Assembly (NCBI RefSeq): GCF_000203975.2
Contig: NZ_AFCF02000006.1
Location: 372,001 to 436,000 of the forward strand
Source of the DNA: Leisingera sp. ANG1
GTDB taxonomy: Bacteria; Pseudomonadota; Alphaproteobacteria; Rhodobacterales; Rhodobacteraceae
DNA: 64,000 nucleotides
Direction of reading: 5' to 3'
Shown here: one piece after another, positions 1 to 7,916 of the stretch
Numbering within the stretch: position 1 is the first letter of the stretch
Layout: the number at the start of each line of letters is the position of its first letter
Translations under genes and position numbers: made by a program
The notes under the pieces: model-generated
Told to the model about the DNA's origin: nothing
Seen by the model: only the letters and a program-made list of their open reading frames with translations
Databases searched by the model: none

Positions 1-465
1 TGAAGCGGCTGAAACCAGCGCCCCCATTGAGGATATCCGGGTCACGGCGGCTGCCGCGAGCCAGGTCAGGCAGCAGGCGATGCCAACCGGCCAGGCCAGC
101 GCCAGCATCAGCCCCAGGAAGGTGGCCACACCTTTGCCGCCCTTGAAGCCCAGCCAGACCGGAAAGCAGTGGCCGAGGAAAGCCATCAGACCTGCCGCCT
201 GCGCCGCATCCTCGCCAGCCAGGGAGCGGGCCAGCAGCACCGCCGCCGCGCCCTTGCCGCCATCCAGGAGGAGTGTCAGTGCCGCGGCGGCCTTGCTGCC
301 GGTGCGCAGCACGTTGGTGGTGCCGATGTTGCCCGATCCGATCTCGCGCAGGTTGCCAAGGCCAAAGACCCTGGTGACAAGCATGCCGAAGGGCACCGAG
401 CCGAGGCCATATCCGATTACCGCCCACAGGATCAGAACCGCCGCTGAACTTTCCAGTACTGGCAT
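1..465 (-). CDS. plsY: Glycerol-3-phosphate acyltransferase PlsY (partial)
   Basis: Integral membrane enzyme that moves an acyl group from acyl-phosphate to glycerol-3-phosphate, the first step of phospholipid synthesis. The first 155 residues are visible; the family is about 200 long, so the C-terminus lies beyond the window edge. The PlsY signatures are plain: GSVPFGML and [11 protein letters not shown] near the N-terminus, then [13 protein letters not shown] and [13 protein letters not shown], the glycine/lysine-rich cytoplasmic loops that bind phosphate, between hydrophobic helices. The ATG overlaps the stop of the dihydroorotase-like gene by one base (TGATG), so the two are translationally coupled and plsY is the distal gene of the pyrB cluster. 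Identification is firm. Confidence 0.95.
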   Translation of the reverse strand, partial: MPVLESSAAVLILWAVIGYGLGSVPFGMLVTRVFGLGNLREIGSGNIGTTNVLRTGSKAAAALTLLLDGGKGAAAVLLARSLAGEDAAQAAGLMAFLGHCFPVWLGFKGGKGVATFLGLMLALAWPVGIACCLTWLAAAAVTRISSMGALVSAAS

Positions 466-1775
466 CAGTCTCTCCGGTAGACAGGCTCACCTGCCACATA
501 TGTCGCTTCGACCCGGCCCTGCATCCGCTGGCCGTCATAGGGTGTGTTCTGCGATTTCGAGCGCAGCTTGAAGCGATCCAGCACAAACGGAACGTCCGCA
601 TCAAACAGCACCAGATCGGCAGGCGCACCTGCCGCCAGGCGGCCGCTGTCCAGCCCCAGCCGCCGGGCTGGGTTCAGCGACATTGCACGGAACAGGGCTG
701 GCAGGTCCAGCAGCTCCGCATGGTAGAGGCGCAGCGCTGCAGGCAGCAGCGTTTCCAGCGCCACCGCGCCGGCCGCAGCTTCCTCAAACGGCAGGCGCTT
801 GCTTTCCTCATCCTGCGGCGTGTGCATGGAGGAGATGATGTCGATCAGCCCGGTCCGCACCGCCTCAACCACTGCCAGCCGGTCATCCTCGGAACGCAAC
901 GGCGGCTTCACCTTGAAGAAACTGCGGTAGCCTGCCACGTCCAGCTCATTGAGCGTCAAGTGATGGATCGAGGTACCTGCAGTGATGTCCAGCCCATTGG
1001 CCTTGGCGCGCTCCAGCGCGGGCAGGGCGCGCGCGGTGGTGATCTGGTCGGCGTGGTATTTCGCACCGGTCATTTCCAAGAGCGCAATATCGCGGTCCAG
1101 CCCCATCCGTTCCGCCATCGGGGAAACAGCCGGCAGTCCGTAGAGCGCTGCGAACTTGCCGCTGGTGGCGGCAGCGCCCTTGCTCAGAACCGGTTCTTGC
1201 GGGTGGGCGATGACCAGCGCGCCGCAAGACCGCGCATAGGTCAGGGCCCGCTGGAACACTTTGGTGTTGCTGACCACATGGTCGCAATCGGAAAACGCCA
1301 CCGCGCCGGCATCCATCAGAAAGCCGATCTCGGTCATTTCGCGGCCTTCGCGTCCCTTGGTCAGTGCCGCCATTGGCAACACGTTAACCGGCGCATCTGC
1401 CTGGGCGCGCCGGGTGACAAACTCCAGCGTCTCCGGGCTGTCAATCGCGGGTGTGGTATCGGGACGGGTGACGATGGTTGTGACACCGCCCGCCGCCGCT
1501 GCCAGTCCTGCGGATTTGTAGCTTTCCTTATGACGCTCGCCCGGCTCGCAGACCTTGACGCCAATGTCGACAATGCCCGGCGCCAGGCATTTGCCGCCGC
1601 AATTCACCTCGGTCACATCTTCCGGCGTGAGGCCATGCGCGCGCAGCATCCGGGCGGAATCGGCAGCATCCTTTTCAACCGCTGCGATCCGCCCGTCCCG
1701 CACGAGAACCGCGCCCGGCGTGTCGGTGCCTGCCTCGGGATCGATCAGGCGGGCGTTGATAAAGAGAGTGCTCAT
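465..1775 (-). CDS. Dihydroorotase-like protein, metal ligands lost (PyrC homologue)
   Basis: A 436-residue member of the class I dihydroorotase/amidohydrolase family, which closes carbamoyl-aspartate to dihydroorotate in pyrimidine synthesis. The fold markers are present ([15 protein letters not shown], the [11 protein letters not shown]-terminal block). The binuclear metal site is not: the HxH after the first strand (usual DxHxH) reads DIGVK, giving Gly72 and Lys74, and the late TDHAP motif reads SSMHTP, with Met317 in place of the aspartate. I infer a non-catalytic homologue, like the PyrC' proteins that support aspartate transcarbamoylase assembly in pseudomonads; a working dihydroorotase should be encoded elsewhere. 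The ATG overlaps the upstream membrane gene as ATGA, and the reading frame open further upstream is only readthrough of that gene's antiframe. It is probably expressed with pyrB. Confidence 0.85.
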   Translation of the reverse strand: MSTLFINARLIDPEAGTDTPGAVLVRDGRIAAVEKDAADSARMLRAHGLTPEDVTEVNCGGKCLAPGIVDIGVKVCEPGERHKESYKSAGLAAAAGGVTTIVTRPDTTPAIDSPETLEFVTRRAQADAPVNVLPMAALTKGREGREMTEIGFLMDAGAVAFSDCDHVVSNTKVFQRALTYARSCGALVIAHPQEPVLSKGAAATSGKFAALYGLPAVSPMAERMGLDRDIALLEMTGAKYHADQITTARALPALERAKANGLDITAGTSIHHLTLNELDVAGYRSFFKVKPPLRSEDDRLAVVEAVRTGLIDIISSMHTPQDEESKRLPFEEAAAGAVALETLLPAALRLYHAELLDLPALFRAMSLNPARRLGLDSGRLAAGAPADLVLFDADVPFVLDRFKLRSKSQNTPYDGQRMQGRVEATYVAGEPVYRRD

Positions 1776-2155
1776 GCCTTGGCTCTTTCGATTGCGTTTT
1801 GGGTCGCGGCCGGGTCGGCCTGGTATTTGATCAGGTGCTTGTCGCCGCCTTTGGTGACGACCTGCACATAGCTGCCCATGGTTTTGACAGCTTCGATTTG
1901 GGAGACCGGCACCGAACGCCCTGCCGGGCCGGAGAGGGTCTCTTGTGTCAGTGTCCAGACCACCGCCAGTTCCTCGCTGGCCATGTACCAGCCGCGCAAG
2001 GCAATGGCCGCCAGCCCTCCCACGGCGCCGGTCCAGATGTGGGCGCTGTCCAAGAACCACAGGACCGCCATAGCGCCGCCCATGCCAATTGCCGCCATCC
2101 AAGCGTGCGCGCGGATGTAGGCGCCGCGGTCGGGTTTGAATTCTATCGCCGTCAT
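1772..2155 (-). CDS. Small membrane protein, possible PH-like domain
   Basis: A 127-residue protein of unknown function. Two hydrophobic helices (about residues 18-36 and 40-57) are followed by a short soluble tail of mixed strands, containing PVSQIEAVKTMGSYVQVV and ending with an alkaline helix. This is the layout of small bacterial PH-domain membrane proteins; the assignment is by general shape, not by a diagnostic motif. The start ATG overlaps the stop of the preceding gene by one base and its own stop overlaps the next start as ATGA, so it sits in the middle of the pyrB operon. Its position between pyrB and plsY suggests a membrane role, but nothing in the sequence fixes the substrate. 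Confidence 0.7.
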   Translation of the reverse strand: MTAIEFKPDRGAYIRAHAWMAAIGMGGAMAVLWFLDSAHIWTGAVGGLAAIALRGWYMASEELAVVWTLTQETLSGPAGRSVPVSQIEAVKTMGSYVQVVTKGGDKHLIKYQADPAATQNAIERAKA

Positions 2156-2688
2156 CAGAACACCATGGCCCATACAGCCAAGGCAATCAGGACCATGACA
2201 ATGGCAAACAGGGCGGCGCCTATGCGGCGGGCTTGGCTGCGGGCCTCTCGCGGGGAAAGCTTGGGCGCGGAATAGGGCTTGGCGCTTTCCGACGTGGCCG
2301 GGGCTGCGCTCCAATTGGTCTGCCGCTCGCCATAGGTGCCCTTAAGCACGATCTGTTCTGCCGGGGTCAGACGCGTCTCTTCACCGCCGAAGGCGCGGGA
2401 GCGGATAAGCAGAACGTGGCCGTCCACCGCCTGCAGCATTTCGTGGTCCTCCTCGACCAGCGCGCGCGGCACGCCGCAGCCTTCGATAAGGTAACCGGCC
2501 AGACCAATTTCCTCCAGGTCTGACACCGGGAAGATTTCCACCTGCTCCATGTCCAGAGTTTTGATGCCCAGCACCTGCGCCAGCGCGCCCGGTTCCTTCA
2601 GGAAGGCCGCCTGTTCGGGCCGCATGTCCAGGACAAACAGCCGGATTACGCCGCGCTCACCCGCCGGGATTCGGATCACACCGCTCAT
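2155..2688 (-). CDS. Tail-anchored hypothetical protein of the pyrB operon
   Basis: A 177-residue protein I do not recognise. Residues 1-110 look like a soluble alpha/beta domain (starting MSGVIRIPAGERGVIRLF), followed by a proline/serine-rich linker with basic residues (SPREARSQARR) and one C-terminal hydrophobic helix (about 155-177) that ends the protein. It lacks a signal peptide, so the bulk should be cytoplasmic and anchored by the tail. The start chosen lies 4 bases after the pyrB stop; a longer upstream reading is possible but would overlap pyrB. The order pyrB, this gene, the small membrane gene, dihydroorotase-like gene, plsY is tightly packed, so it is very likely co-transcribed with pyrB. 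Confidence 0.7.
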   Translation of the reverse strand: MSGVIRIPAGERGVIRLFVLDMRPEQAAFLKEPGALAQVLGIKTLDMEQVEIFPVSDLEEIGLAGYLIEGCGVPRALVEEDHEMLQAVDGHVLLIRSRAFGGEETRLTPAEQIVLKGTYGERQTNWSAAPATSESAKPYSAPKLSPREARSQARRIGAALFAIVMVLIALAVWAMVF

Positions 2689-2692
2689 CCCG

Positions 2693-3643
2693 TCAGCCAG
2701 CCTTGGCCTGGCGCCCGGCGCGCAGGTTGCGGGCCAGGAGGTCCATTGCCGCCATCCGCACCGCGACGCCCATTTCCACCTGTTCCTGAATGACCGAGCG
2801 GTTGATGTCATCGGCAAGTGTTCCGTCAATCTCCACGCCGCGGTTCATTGGACCGGGGTGCATGACGATGGCGTCGGGCTTGGCCAGCGCCAATTTCTCG
2901 GCGTCGAGGCCATAACGGTGGTAATACTCGCGCTCCGAGGGGATGAAGCCGCCGTCCATGCGCTCTTTTTGAAGACGCAGCATCATGACGACGTCCACGT
3001 CCTTCAGCCCCTCGCGCATGTCGTCATAGATCTCGGCGCCGAACTCTGCGAACTGGCCGGGCACCAGGGTCGGCGGGCCGATCAGGCGGATGCGGTTTTC
3101 CATTTTGCCCAAAAGGATCAGGTTGGACCGCGCCACGCGGGAATGCGCGATGTCGCCGCAGATCGCGATGTTCAGCCGGTGCAGCCGGCCCTTGGAGCGG
3201 CGGATGGTCAGCGCATCCAGCAGCGCCTGGGTCGGGTGCTCATGCTTGCCGTCGCCTGCGTTCAGCACCGCGCAGTTCACTTTCTGCGCCAGCAGGTCCA
3301 CCGCACCGGAATGCGGGTGGCGGACGACCAGCAGGTCCGGGTGCATCGCATTCAGTGTCATGGCGGTGTCGATCAGGGTCTCGCCCTTTTTGATCGAGGA
3401 CGCCTGCATCGCCATGTTCATCACATCGGCGCCCAGCCGCTTGCCCGCCAGCTCGAACGAGGCCTGGGTGCGGGTTGAGTTCTCGAAGAACATGTTGATC
3501 TGGGTAAGCCCCGCCAGCACGTCGGAGTGCTTCTCCGGGCGCCGGTTCAGCGCCACATAGTCGTCGGCCAGATCGAGGATCGCGGTGATCTCATGCGGCT
3601 TCAGCGGTTCGATGCCAAGCAAATGGCGGTGTTCGAAGGACAT
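2693..3643 (-). CDS. pyrB: Aspartate carbamoyltransferase catalytic subunit
   Basis: Joins carbamoyl phosphate to aspartate, the committed step of pyrimidine synthesis, in the cytosol. The 316-residue length is normal. The carbamoyl-phosphate binding motif is FFENSTRTQ near residue 52, followed by [13 protein letters not shown] (HPTQ loop) near 135 and [12 protein letters not shown] near 265, which close the active site. The start is preceded by a GGAG ribosome site. It is the first gene of a five-gene minus-strand cluster ending in plsY. No pyrI regulatory subunit is present; in this type of bacterium the partner is usually a dihydroorotase-like protein, which is indeed encoded two genes downstream. 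Confidence 0.95.
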   Translation of the reverse strand: MSFEHRHLLGIEPLKPHEITAILDLADDYVALNRRPEKHSDVLAGLTQINMFFENSTRTQASFELAGKRLGADVMNMAMQASSIKKGETLIDTAMTLNAMHPDLLVVRHPHSGAVDLLAQKVNCAVLNAGDGKHEHPTQALLDALTIRRSKGRLHRLNIAICGDIAHSRVARSNLILLGKMENRIRLIGPPTLVPGQFAEFGAEIYDDMREGLKDVDVVMMLRLQKERMDGGFIPSEREYYHRYGLDAEKLALAKPDAIVMHPGPMNRGVEIDGTLADDINRSVIQEQVEMGVAVRMAAMDLLARNLRAGRQAKAG

Positions 3644-3797
3644 ATGGGGCAGCTCCGCTTGATTTGCCGGTTCTTATAGGCGGGGGGGGCGGAACGGGCA
3701 ACGGCTGCGTGCGGAGTGCGGCCAGAGAATTTGAGTATTTGCAGCAAGATGACAGGGAGGTGTTCCGCTTGTCCGGCGGGCGGAGTAGCTTGGGCGC

Positions 3798-4562
3798 ATG
3801 GAATCGGCATTGGATTACTGGAGCGCGCGGGCGCTGTTGGAGTGGCAGGCGGAGCTTGGCGCAACCGAAGCGCTGTGCGACGCCCCTGTCGACCGCTATG
3901 CGCTGGAGCAGGCCGCGCCGAAGCCGAAACCGGGTGCTGCCCCCGCGCCGCCGCCCAAGCCCAAGGAGGTTGATCCGGTCGAGGTGGCCCAGAAGGCCGC
4001 CAAGGGAGCTGCTTCCTTGCCTGCATTGCGTGACGCGATAGACGGGTTCAGCCACTGCGACCTGAAACGCGGCGCCCGCAATCTGGTGTTCTCCGACGGC
4101 CAGGCCGGCGCGCGGGTGATGATCATCGGCGAGGCGCCGGGCCGCGATGAGGACCTGCAGGGCAAGCCGTTTGTCGGCCGCGCAGGGCAGCTCCTGGACA
4201 AGATGCTGGAGGCGATCGGCCTCAGTCGCGCTGAGAATGCCTATATCACCAATGTGCTGCCCTGGCGTCCGCCGCAGAACCGCGACCCGCTGCCCGCCGA
4301 GATTGCCATGCTGACACCTTTCCTGGAACGGCACGTGGCGCTGGCTGAGCCGGAGGTGCTGGTCCTGATGGGCAATATCAGCTGCCAGGCGGTGCTGGGC
4401 AAACGCGGCATCACCAGGCTGCGCGGGCAGTGGGATCAGGCCTGGGGCAAGCCGGTCATACCGATGTTCCACCCCGCCTATCTGTTGCGCCAACCCACGC
4501 AAAAACGGCTGGCCTGGGCGGATTTGCTGGAACTGAAGGCCCGTTTGGGGAGCCTGTCCTGA
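3798..4562 (+). CDS. Uracil-DNA glycosylase, family 4-like, most Fe-S cysteines missing
   Basis: Removes uracil from DNA as the first step of base excision repair. A disordered Pro/Ala/Lys-rich stretch (about residues 40-60) precedes the glycosylase domain. Motif A is [20 protein letters not shown] (111-130), the RPPQNRDP loop is at 157-164, and the second active motif is FHPAYLLR at 224-231. Family 4 enzymes carry four cysteines for a 4Fe-4S cluster; here only Cys87 remains, the others reading Lys90, Trp156 and Leu172. Cluster-free relatives have been reported from alphaproteobacteria (the BdiUNG type, from memory). The gene is divergent from pyrB and 8 bases ahead of the phosphoesterase gene. 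The start has only a weak ribosome site; a later ATG cannot be excluded. Confidence 0.88.
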   Translation: MESALDYWSARALLEWQAELGATEALCDAPVDRYALEQAAPKPKPGAAPAPPPKPKEVDPVEVAQKAAKGAASLPALRDAIDGFSHCDLKRGARNLVFSDGQAGARVMIIGEAPGRDEDLQGKPFVGRAGQLLDKMLEAIGLSRAENAYITNVLPWRPPQNRDPLPAEIAMLTPFLERHVALAEPEVLVLMGNISCQAVLGKRGITRLRGQWDQAWGKPVIPMFHPAYLLRQPTQKRLAWADLLELKARLGSLS

Positions 4563-4570
4563 GGTAGCAA

Positions 4571-5170
4571 ATGAAAATTCTGGCGTTCTCCGATCTGCAT
4601 CTTTCAGCCTCCCACGCCGCGGATATCGTGGCGGCCAGTGCGGGTGCGGATCTGGTGATCGGGGCTGGTGATTTCTGCAACATGCGGATGGGGCTGGACA
4701 GTGCCGTAGCCATGCTGTCGGGGCTCAAGGCGCCGATGGTGGCGGTGCCTGGCAATGGCGAAAGCGCGGATGAACTGCGGGCGGCAGGGTTTGCCAATAC
4801 CACGGTGCTGCATGGCGATGGCACGGACATCGAAGGCCTTCGCCTGTTCGGGCTGGGCTACGGCGTGCCGGAAACACCCTTTGGCGGCTGGTCCTGCGAC
4901 CTGAGCGAGATACATGCGGGCACGATGCTGGCAGCCTGCGATCACGCGGATATCCTGATTTCCCATTCCCCGCCCAAAGGCTTCGGCGATGTGACCTCCC
5001 GCGGGCTGTCCGTCGGCTCCACCGCGGTCCGCGCCGCAGCGCAACGGGTGCAGCCGCAACTGCTGCTCTGCGGCCATGTGCATGATTGCTGGGGCTTCCG
5101 GGGGACTCTGGGGAAGACGCAGGTGGCCAATCTCGGCCCTGGAGTGAGCTGGTTCGAGGTGGAGCTGTGA
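4571..5170 (+). CDS. Calcineurin-like metallophosphoesterase
   Basis: A 199-residue cytosolic phosphoesterase of the calcineurin-like fold; the substrate is unknown. The metal motifs appear in order: SDLHLS (Asp8, His10), GAGDF (Asp34), GNGE (Asn62), ISHSPP and GHVHD. In most relatives the third motif is GNHE or GNHD; here the histidine that acts as proton donor is Gly63, which could lower or alter activity. The ATG follows the glycosylase stop by 8 bases, and its own stop overlaps the GTG start of the LysE gene, so these form a unit. The link to DNA repair is by position only. Confidence 0.85.
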   Translation: MKILAFSDLHLSASHAADIVAASAGADLVIGAGDFCNMRMGLDSAVAMLSGLKAPMVAVPGNGESADELRAAGFANTTVLHGDGTDIEGLRLFGLGYGVPETPFGGWSCDLSEIHAGTMLAACDHADILISHSPPKGFGDVTSRGLSVGSTAVRAAAQRVQPQLLLCGHVHDCWGFRGTLGKTQVANLGPGVSWFEVEL

Positions 5171-5787
5171 TCGACCCCGTTACCCTGCTGGCCTTCATCC
5201 CGGCGGCGCTGGCGCTGAACCTGACGCCGGGTGCGGATATGATGTTCTGCCTTGGCCAAGGGTTGCGCTCCGGCCGCGCCGCGGCGGTGGCGGCCAGCGC
5301 AGGCATCTCGGCTGGCAGCATGGTGCATGTGGCATTGGCCGGGCTTGGGCTGGGGGCAGTGGTCTCTGCCATGCCGGGGCTGTTCGATGTGATCCGCTGG
5401 ATCGGTGTGGGGTATCTCCTGTATCTCGCCTGGGGTGCATTGCGCTGCGGGGCAGTGCAGGCCGATGCGCCCTCTGTGCCCGCAAGGCAGGCGTTCCGCT
5501 CCGGCTTCCTCGTAAATCTCACCAATCCCAAAGTAATCCTGTTCGTGCTGGCCTTTGTGCCGCAGTTCGTCCGGCCTGAGGCGGGGCCGGTGCTGGCGCA
5601 ATTCCTGGTCTTCGGGCTGATCCTGGCCGCAGGCGGGTTCGTCATAAACGGGCTAGTGGGGATTTTCGCAGGCCAGGCCGGGCGCCAGCTGACAGGCTCG
5701 CCGGTCTTCGCGCGCTGGCTTGGCCGGATCTCGGCCGGAATTTTCACAGGGCTGGCCGTTCGGCTGGCAATCATGGAGAGGGCGTAG
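5167..5787 (+). CDS. LysE family amino-acid exporter
   Basis: A 206-residue inner-membrane exporter of the LysE/RhtB family, which moves amino acids or similar small metabolites out of the cell. Six hydrophobic helices are evident; the family marker NLTPGADMMFCLGQGLRSG follows the first helix, and FLVNLTNPKVILF begins helix four. I chose the GTG whose bases overlap the phosphoesterase stop (GTGA), because it gives the usual length and a start directly before the first helix; longer readings run into the neighbouring gene. moaB starts on the base after its stop. The substrate cannot be read from the sequence. Confidence 0.88.
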   Translation: MIDPVTLLAFIPAALALNLTPGADMMFCLGQGLRSGRAAAVAASAGISAGSMVHVALAGLGLGAVVSAMPGLFDVIRWIGVGYLLYLAWGALRCGAVQADAPSVPARQAFRSGFLVNLTNPKVILFVLAFVPQFVRPEAGPVLAQFLVFGLILAAGGFVINGLVGIFAGQAGRQLTGSPVFARWLGRISAGIFTGLAVRLAIMERA

Positions 5788-6330
5788 ATGTCCCGTATCG
5801 ACGAAAGCATGGAATTCATCCCGGTCCGCATCGCGGTGCTGACTGTGTCCGACAGCCGCAAGATGGAGGACGACCGCTCCGGCCAGGTGCTGGTCGACCG
5901 GCTGCGGGAGGCGGGCCACAGTCTGGCCGACCGTAAGATCATTCCCGATGAGCGGACCGAGATCGCCGCTCAACTGCGCGCCTGGATCGCTGATCCCAAG
6001 GTGGATGTGGTGATCTCCACCGGCGGTACCGGCCTGACCGGCCGCGACGTGACGGTAGAAGCGCACCGCGACGTCTACGAAAAGGAAATTGAAGCCTTCG
6101 GCACTGTCTTCACCTGGGTCTCGATGCAGAAGATCGGCACCAGCGCGGTGCAGTCGCGGGCTACGGGCGGCGTGGCGGGCGGAACTTACCTGTTTGCGCT
6201 GCCCGGCAGCCCAGGTGCCTGCAAGGACGGCTGGGATGAAATCCTGTCAAAACAGCTCGATTACCGCCACCGGCCCTGCAATTTCGTGGAAATCATGCCC
6301 AGATTGGAGGAACATCTGCGCCGGAAGTAA
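5788..6330 (+). CDS. moaB: Molybdenum cofactor biosynthesis protein B
   Basis: MoaB/MogA-fold protein that binds molybdopterin and, in organisms lacking mogA, adenylylates it before metal insertion. At 180 residues the length is normal. Visible motifs are LTVSDSRKMEDDRSGQVL near the N-terminus, STGGTGLTGRDVT (the molybdopterin-binding TGGTG loop) near residue 74, and LPGSPGACKDGWDEIL near the C-terminus. GAGAGGG lies just ahead of the ATG, which directly follows the lysE stop. The other cofactor genes (mobA, mobB, moeA) are 15 kb downstream in their own block. Confidence 0.95.
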   Translation: MSRIDESMEFIPVRIAVLTVSDSRKMEDDRSGQVLVDRLREAGHSLADRKIIPDERTEIAAQLRAWIADPKVDVVISTGGTGLTGRDVTVEAHRDVYEKEIEAFGTVFTWVSMQKIGTSAVQSRATGGVAGGTYLFALPGSPGACKDGWDEILSKQLDYRHRPCNFVEIMPRLEEHLRRK

Positions 6331-6456
6331 CCCAGCGCTGCGTGTAACCTCGCAAACCTGCGCGGAGAATCCTATATTTTCAAGCAGGCACAAGGCATTT
6401 GCGCTTATGCGGCCCATGCGCGGCCCCGGCAGCAGCCGCCACCGGAAGGGAGAGAC

Positions 6457-7911
6457 ATGCGCTTTTTGCGTCAGAGTTTGATAGGGCTTTTCCTGGCGTC
6501 GCTGACGGCCGCTTTGCTGCTGTATGCTGGGCAGCTGGTCTTTGGCGCCATCGAGGCGCAGCTCAATGCCGAACGCAAGGCGCCGCCCGCGCGCGAACGG
6601 GTGTTTGCGGTCAACGTGGTGACCGCGGACCTGCAGACGGTTGCACCGGAGCTGACGGCCTTTGGCCGGGTTGAAAGCCGCCGCACACTGGAGTTGCGAA
6701 CGGCCTCCGGTGGACGGGTGGTGCAGCTCTCTGAAGATTTCGAGGAAGGCGGCGCGGTCCGGGCGGGCGAGGTGCTTGTGCAGATTGATCCTGCGGATGC
6801 GCAGGCCGCGCTGGACAGGGCCGAGGCTGACATGATGGACGCCCGGGCTGAGGAACGCGATGCGGGGCGGGCCTTGATTCTGGCACAGGACGAGCTTCAG
6901 GCAACCCAGGACCAGGCGCAGCTGCGCGAACGCGCTTTCCAGCGGCAGGTGGATCTGCAGGAGCGCGGCGTCGGCACTGCAGCGACGGTGGAAACCGCGG
7001 AGCTTGCCGCGGTTCAAGCCCGCCAAACCGTGATCTCGCGCCGCCAGGCGGTCAGCCAGGCAGAGGCGCGCGCGGATCAGGCTGCTACCCGGGTGGCCCG
7101 GGCGCAGATCGCGCTGGACGAGGCGCGGCGCGACCTGGAGGACACCACCATCAAGGCGGGCTTTGACGGCACCCTGCAGGCGGTCAGCCTGGTGCAGGGC
7201 CGGCTTGTCTCCGCCAATGAAAAACTTGCTGATCTGGTCGATCCGGACTTGCTGGAGGTAGCTTTCCGGGTTTCCACCGCGCAATACGCCCGGCTGCTGG
7301 ACGGTGACGGCCGCCTGCTGGAGGCTCCAGTGCGGGTGACGCTGGATGCGGCTGGTGCCGGCCTCAGCGCAACCGGGCGGATATCACGCGCCAGCGGTGC
7401 TGCGGGGGACGGGCAGACCGGGCGGCTGGTCTACGCCAGCCTGAACGCAGCCCCCGGGTTCAAACCCGAAGATTTCGTGACGGTTCACGTGACAGAGCCT
7501 GAAGTCCGCGCGGTCGCACGGGTTCCGGCCTCCGCGCTGGGTGCAGACGGCACCGTTCTGTTGCTGGGTGAAGAGGACCGGCTGGAGGCGCTGCCCGTTG
7601 AGCTGGTGCGCCGCCAGGGCGATGACGTGCTGATCCGCGGCTCAGGGCTGGAAGGCCGCGAAGTTGTGACAGGCCGCACGCCCTTGCTGGGGGCCGGCAT
7701 CAAGGTGCGCCCGCTGCGTCGGGGCGCAGAAGCGCAGGCGCTGCCGGAGCTGATCGAACTCACGGATGAGCGCCGCGCCCAGCTGGTTGCGCTGGTTGAG
7801 GGCAACAGCCGGATGCCTTCGGAGATGAAGGCAAAGATGCTGCAGCAGCTGGCAGAGGTCAAAGTTCCCGCCCAGCTTGTAAGCCGGATTGAATCCCGGA
7901 TGGGAGGCTGA
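6457..7911 (+). CDS. RND efflux periplasmic adaptor (HlyD/MFP family)
   Basis: A 484-residue membrane-fusion protein that bridges an inner-membrane RND pump to an outer-membrane channel. An N-terminal hydrophobic segment (residues 5-28) anchors or exports it. The lipoyl/barrel-sandwich halves are split by a long alpha-hairpin rich in Ala, Gln, Glu and Arg (about 120-225), followed by the beta-barrel domain; the TTIKAGFDGTLQAVSLVQGR stretch is the usual second half of the sandwich. A GGAAGGGAGAG site precedes the ATG. The pump gene starts 5 bases after its stop. No outer-membrane channel gene is adjacent, so the pump probably shares a TolC-type protein. The substrate is unknown. Confidence 0.9.
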   Translation: MRFLRQSLIGLFLASLTAALLLYAGQLVFGAIEAQLNAERKAPPARERVFAVNVVTADLQTVAPELTAFGRVESRRTLELRTASGGRVVQLSEDFEEGGAVRAGEVLVQIDPADAQAALDRAEADMMDARAEERDAGRALILAQDELQATQDQAQLRERAFQRQVDLQERGVGTAATVETAELAAVQARQTVISRRQAVSQAEARADQAATRVARAQIALDEARRDLEDTTIKAGFDGTLQAVSLVQGRLVSANEKLADLVDPDLLEVAFRVSTAQYARLLDGDGRLLEAPVRVTLDAAGAGLSATGRISRASGAAGDGQTGRLVYASLNAAPGFKPEDFVTVHVTEPEVRAVARVPASALGADGTVLLLGEEDRLEALPVELVRRQGDDVLIRGSGLEGREVVTGRTPLLGAGIKVRPLRRGAEAQALPELIELTDERRAQLVALVEGNSRMPSEMKAKMLQQLAEVKVPAQLVSRIESRMGG

Positions 7912-7916
7912 ACCCG

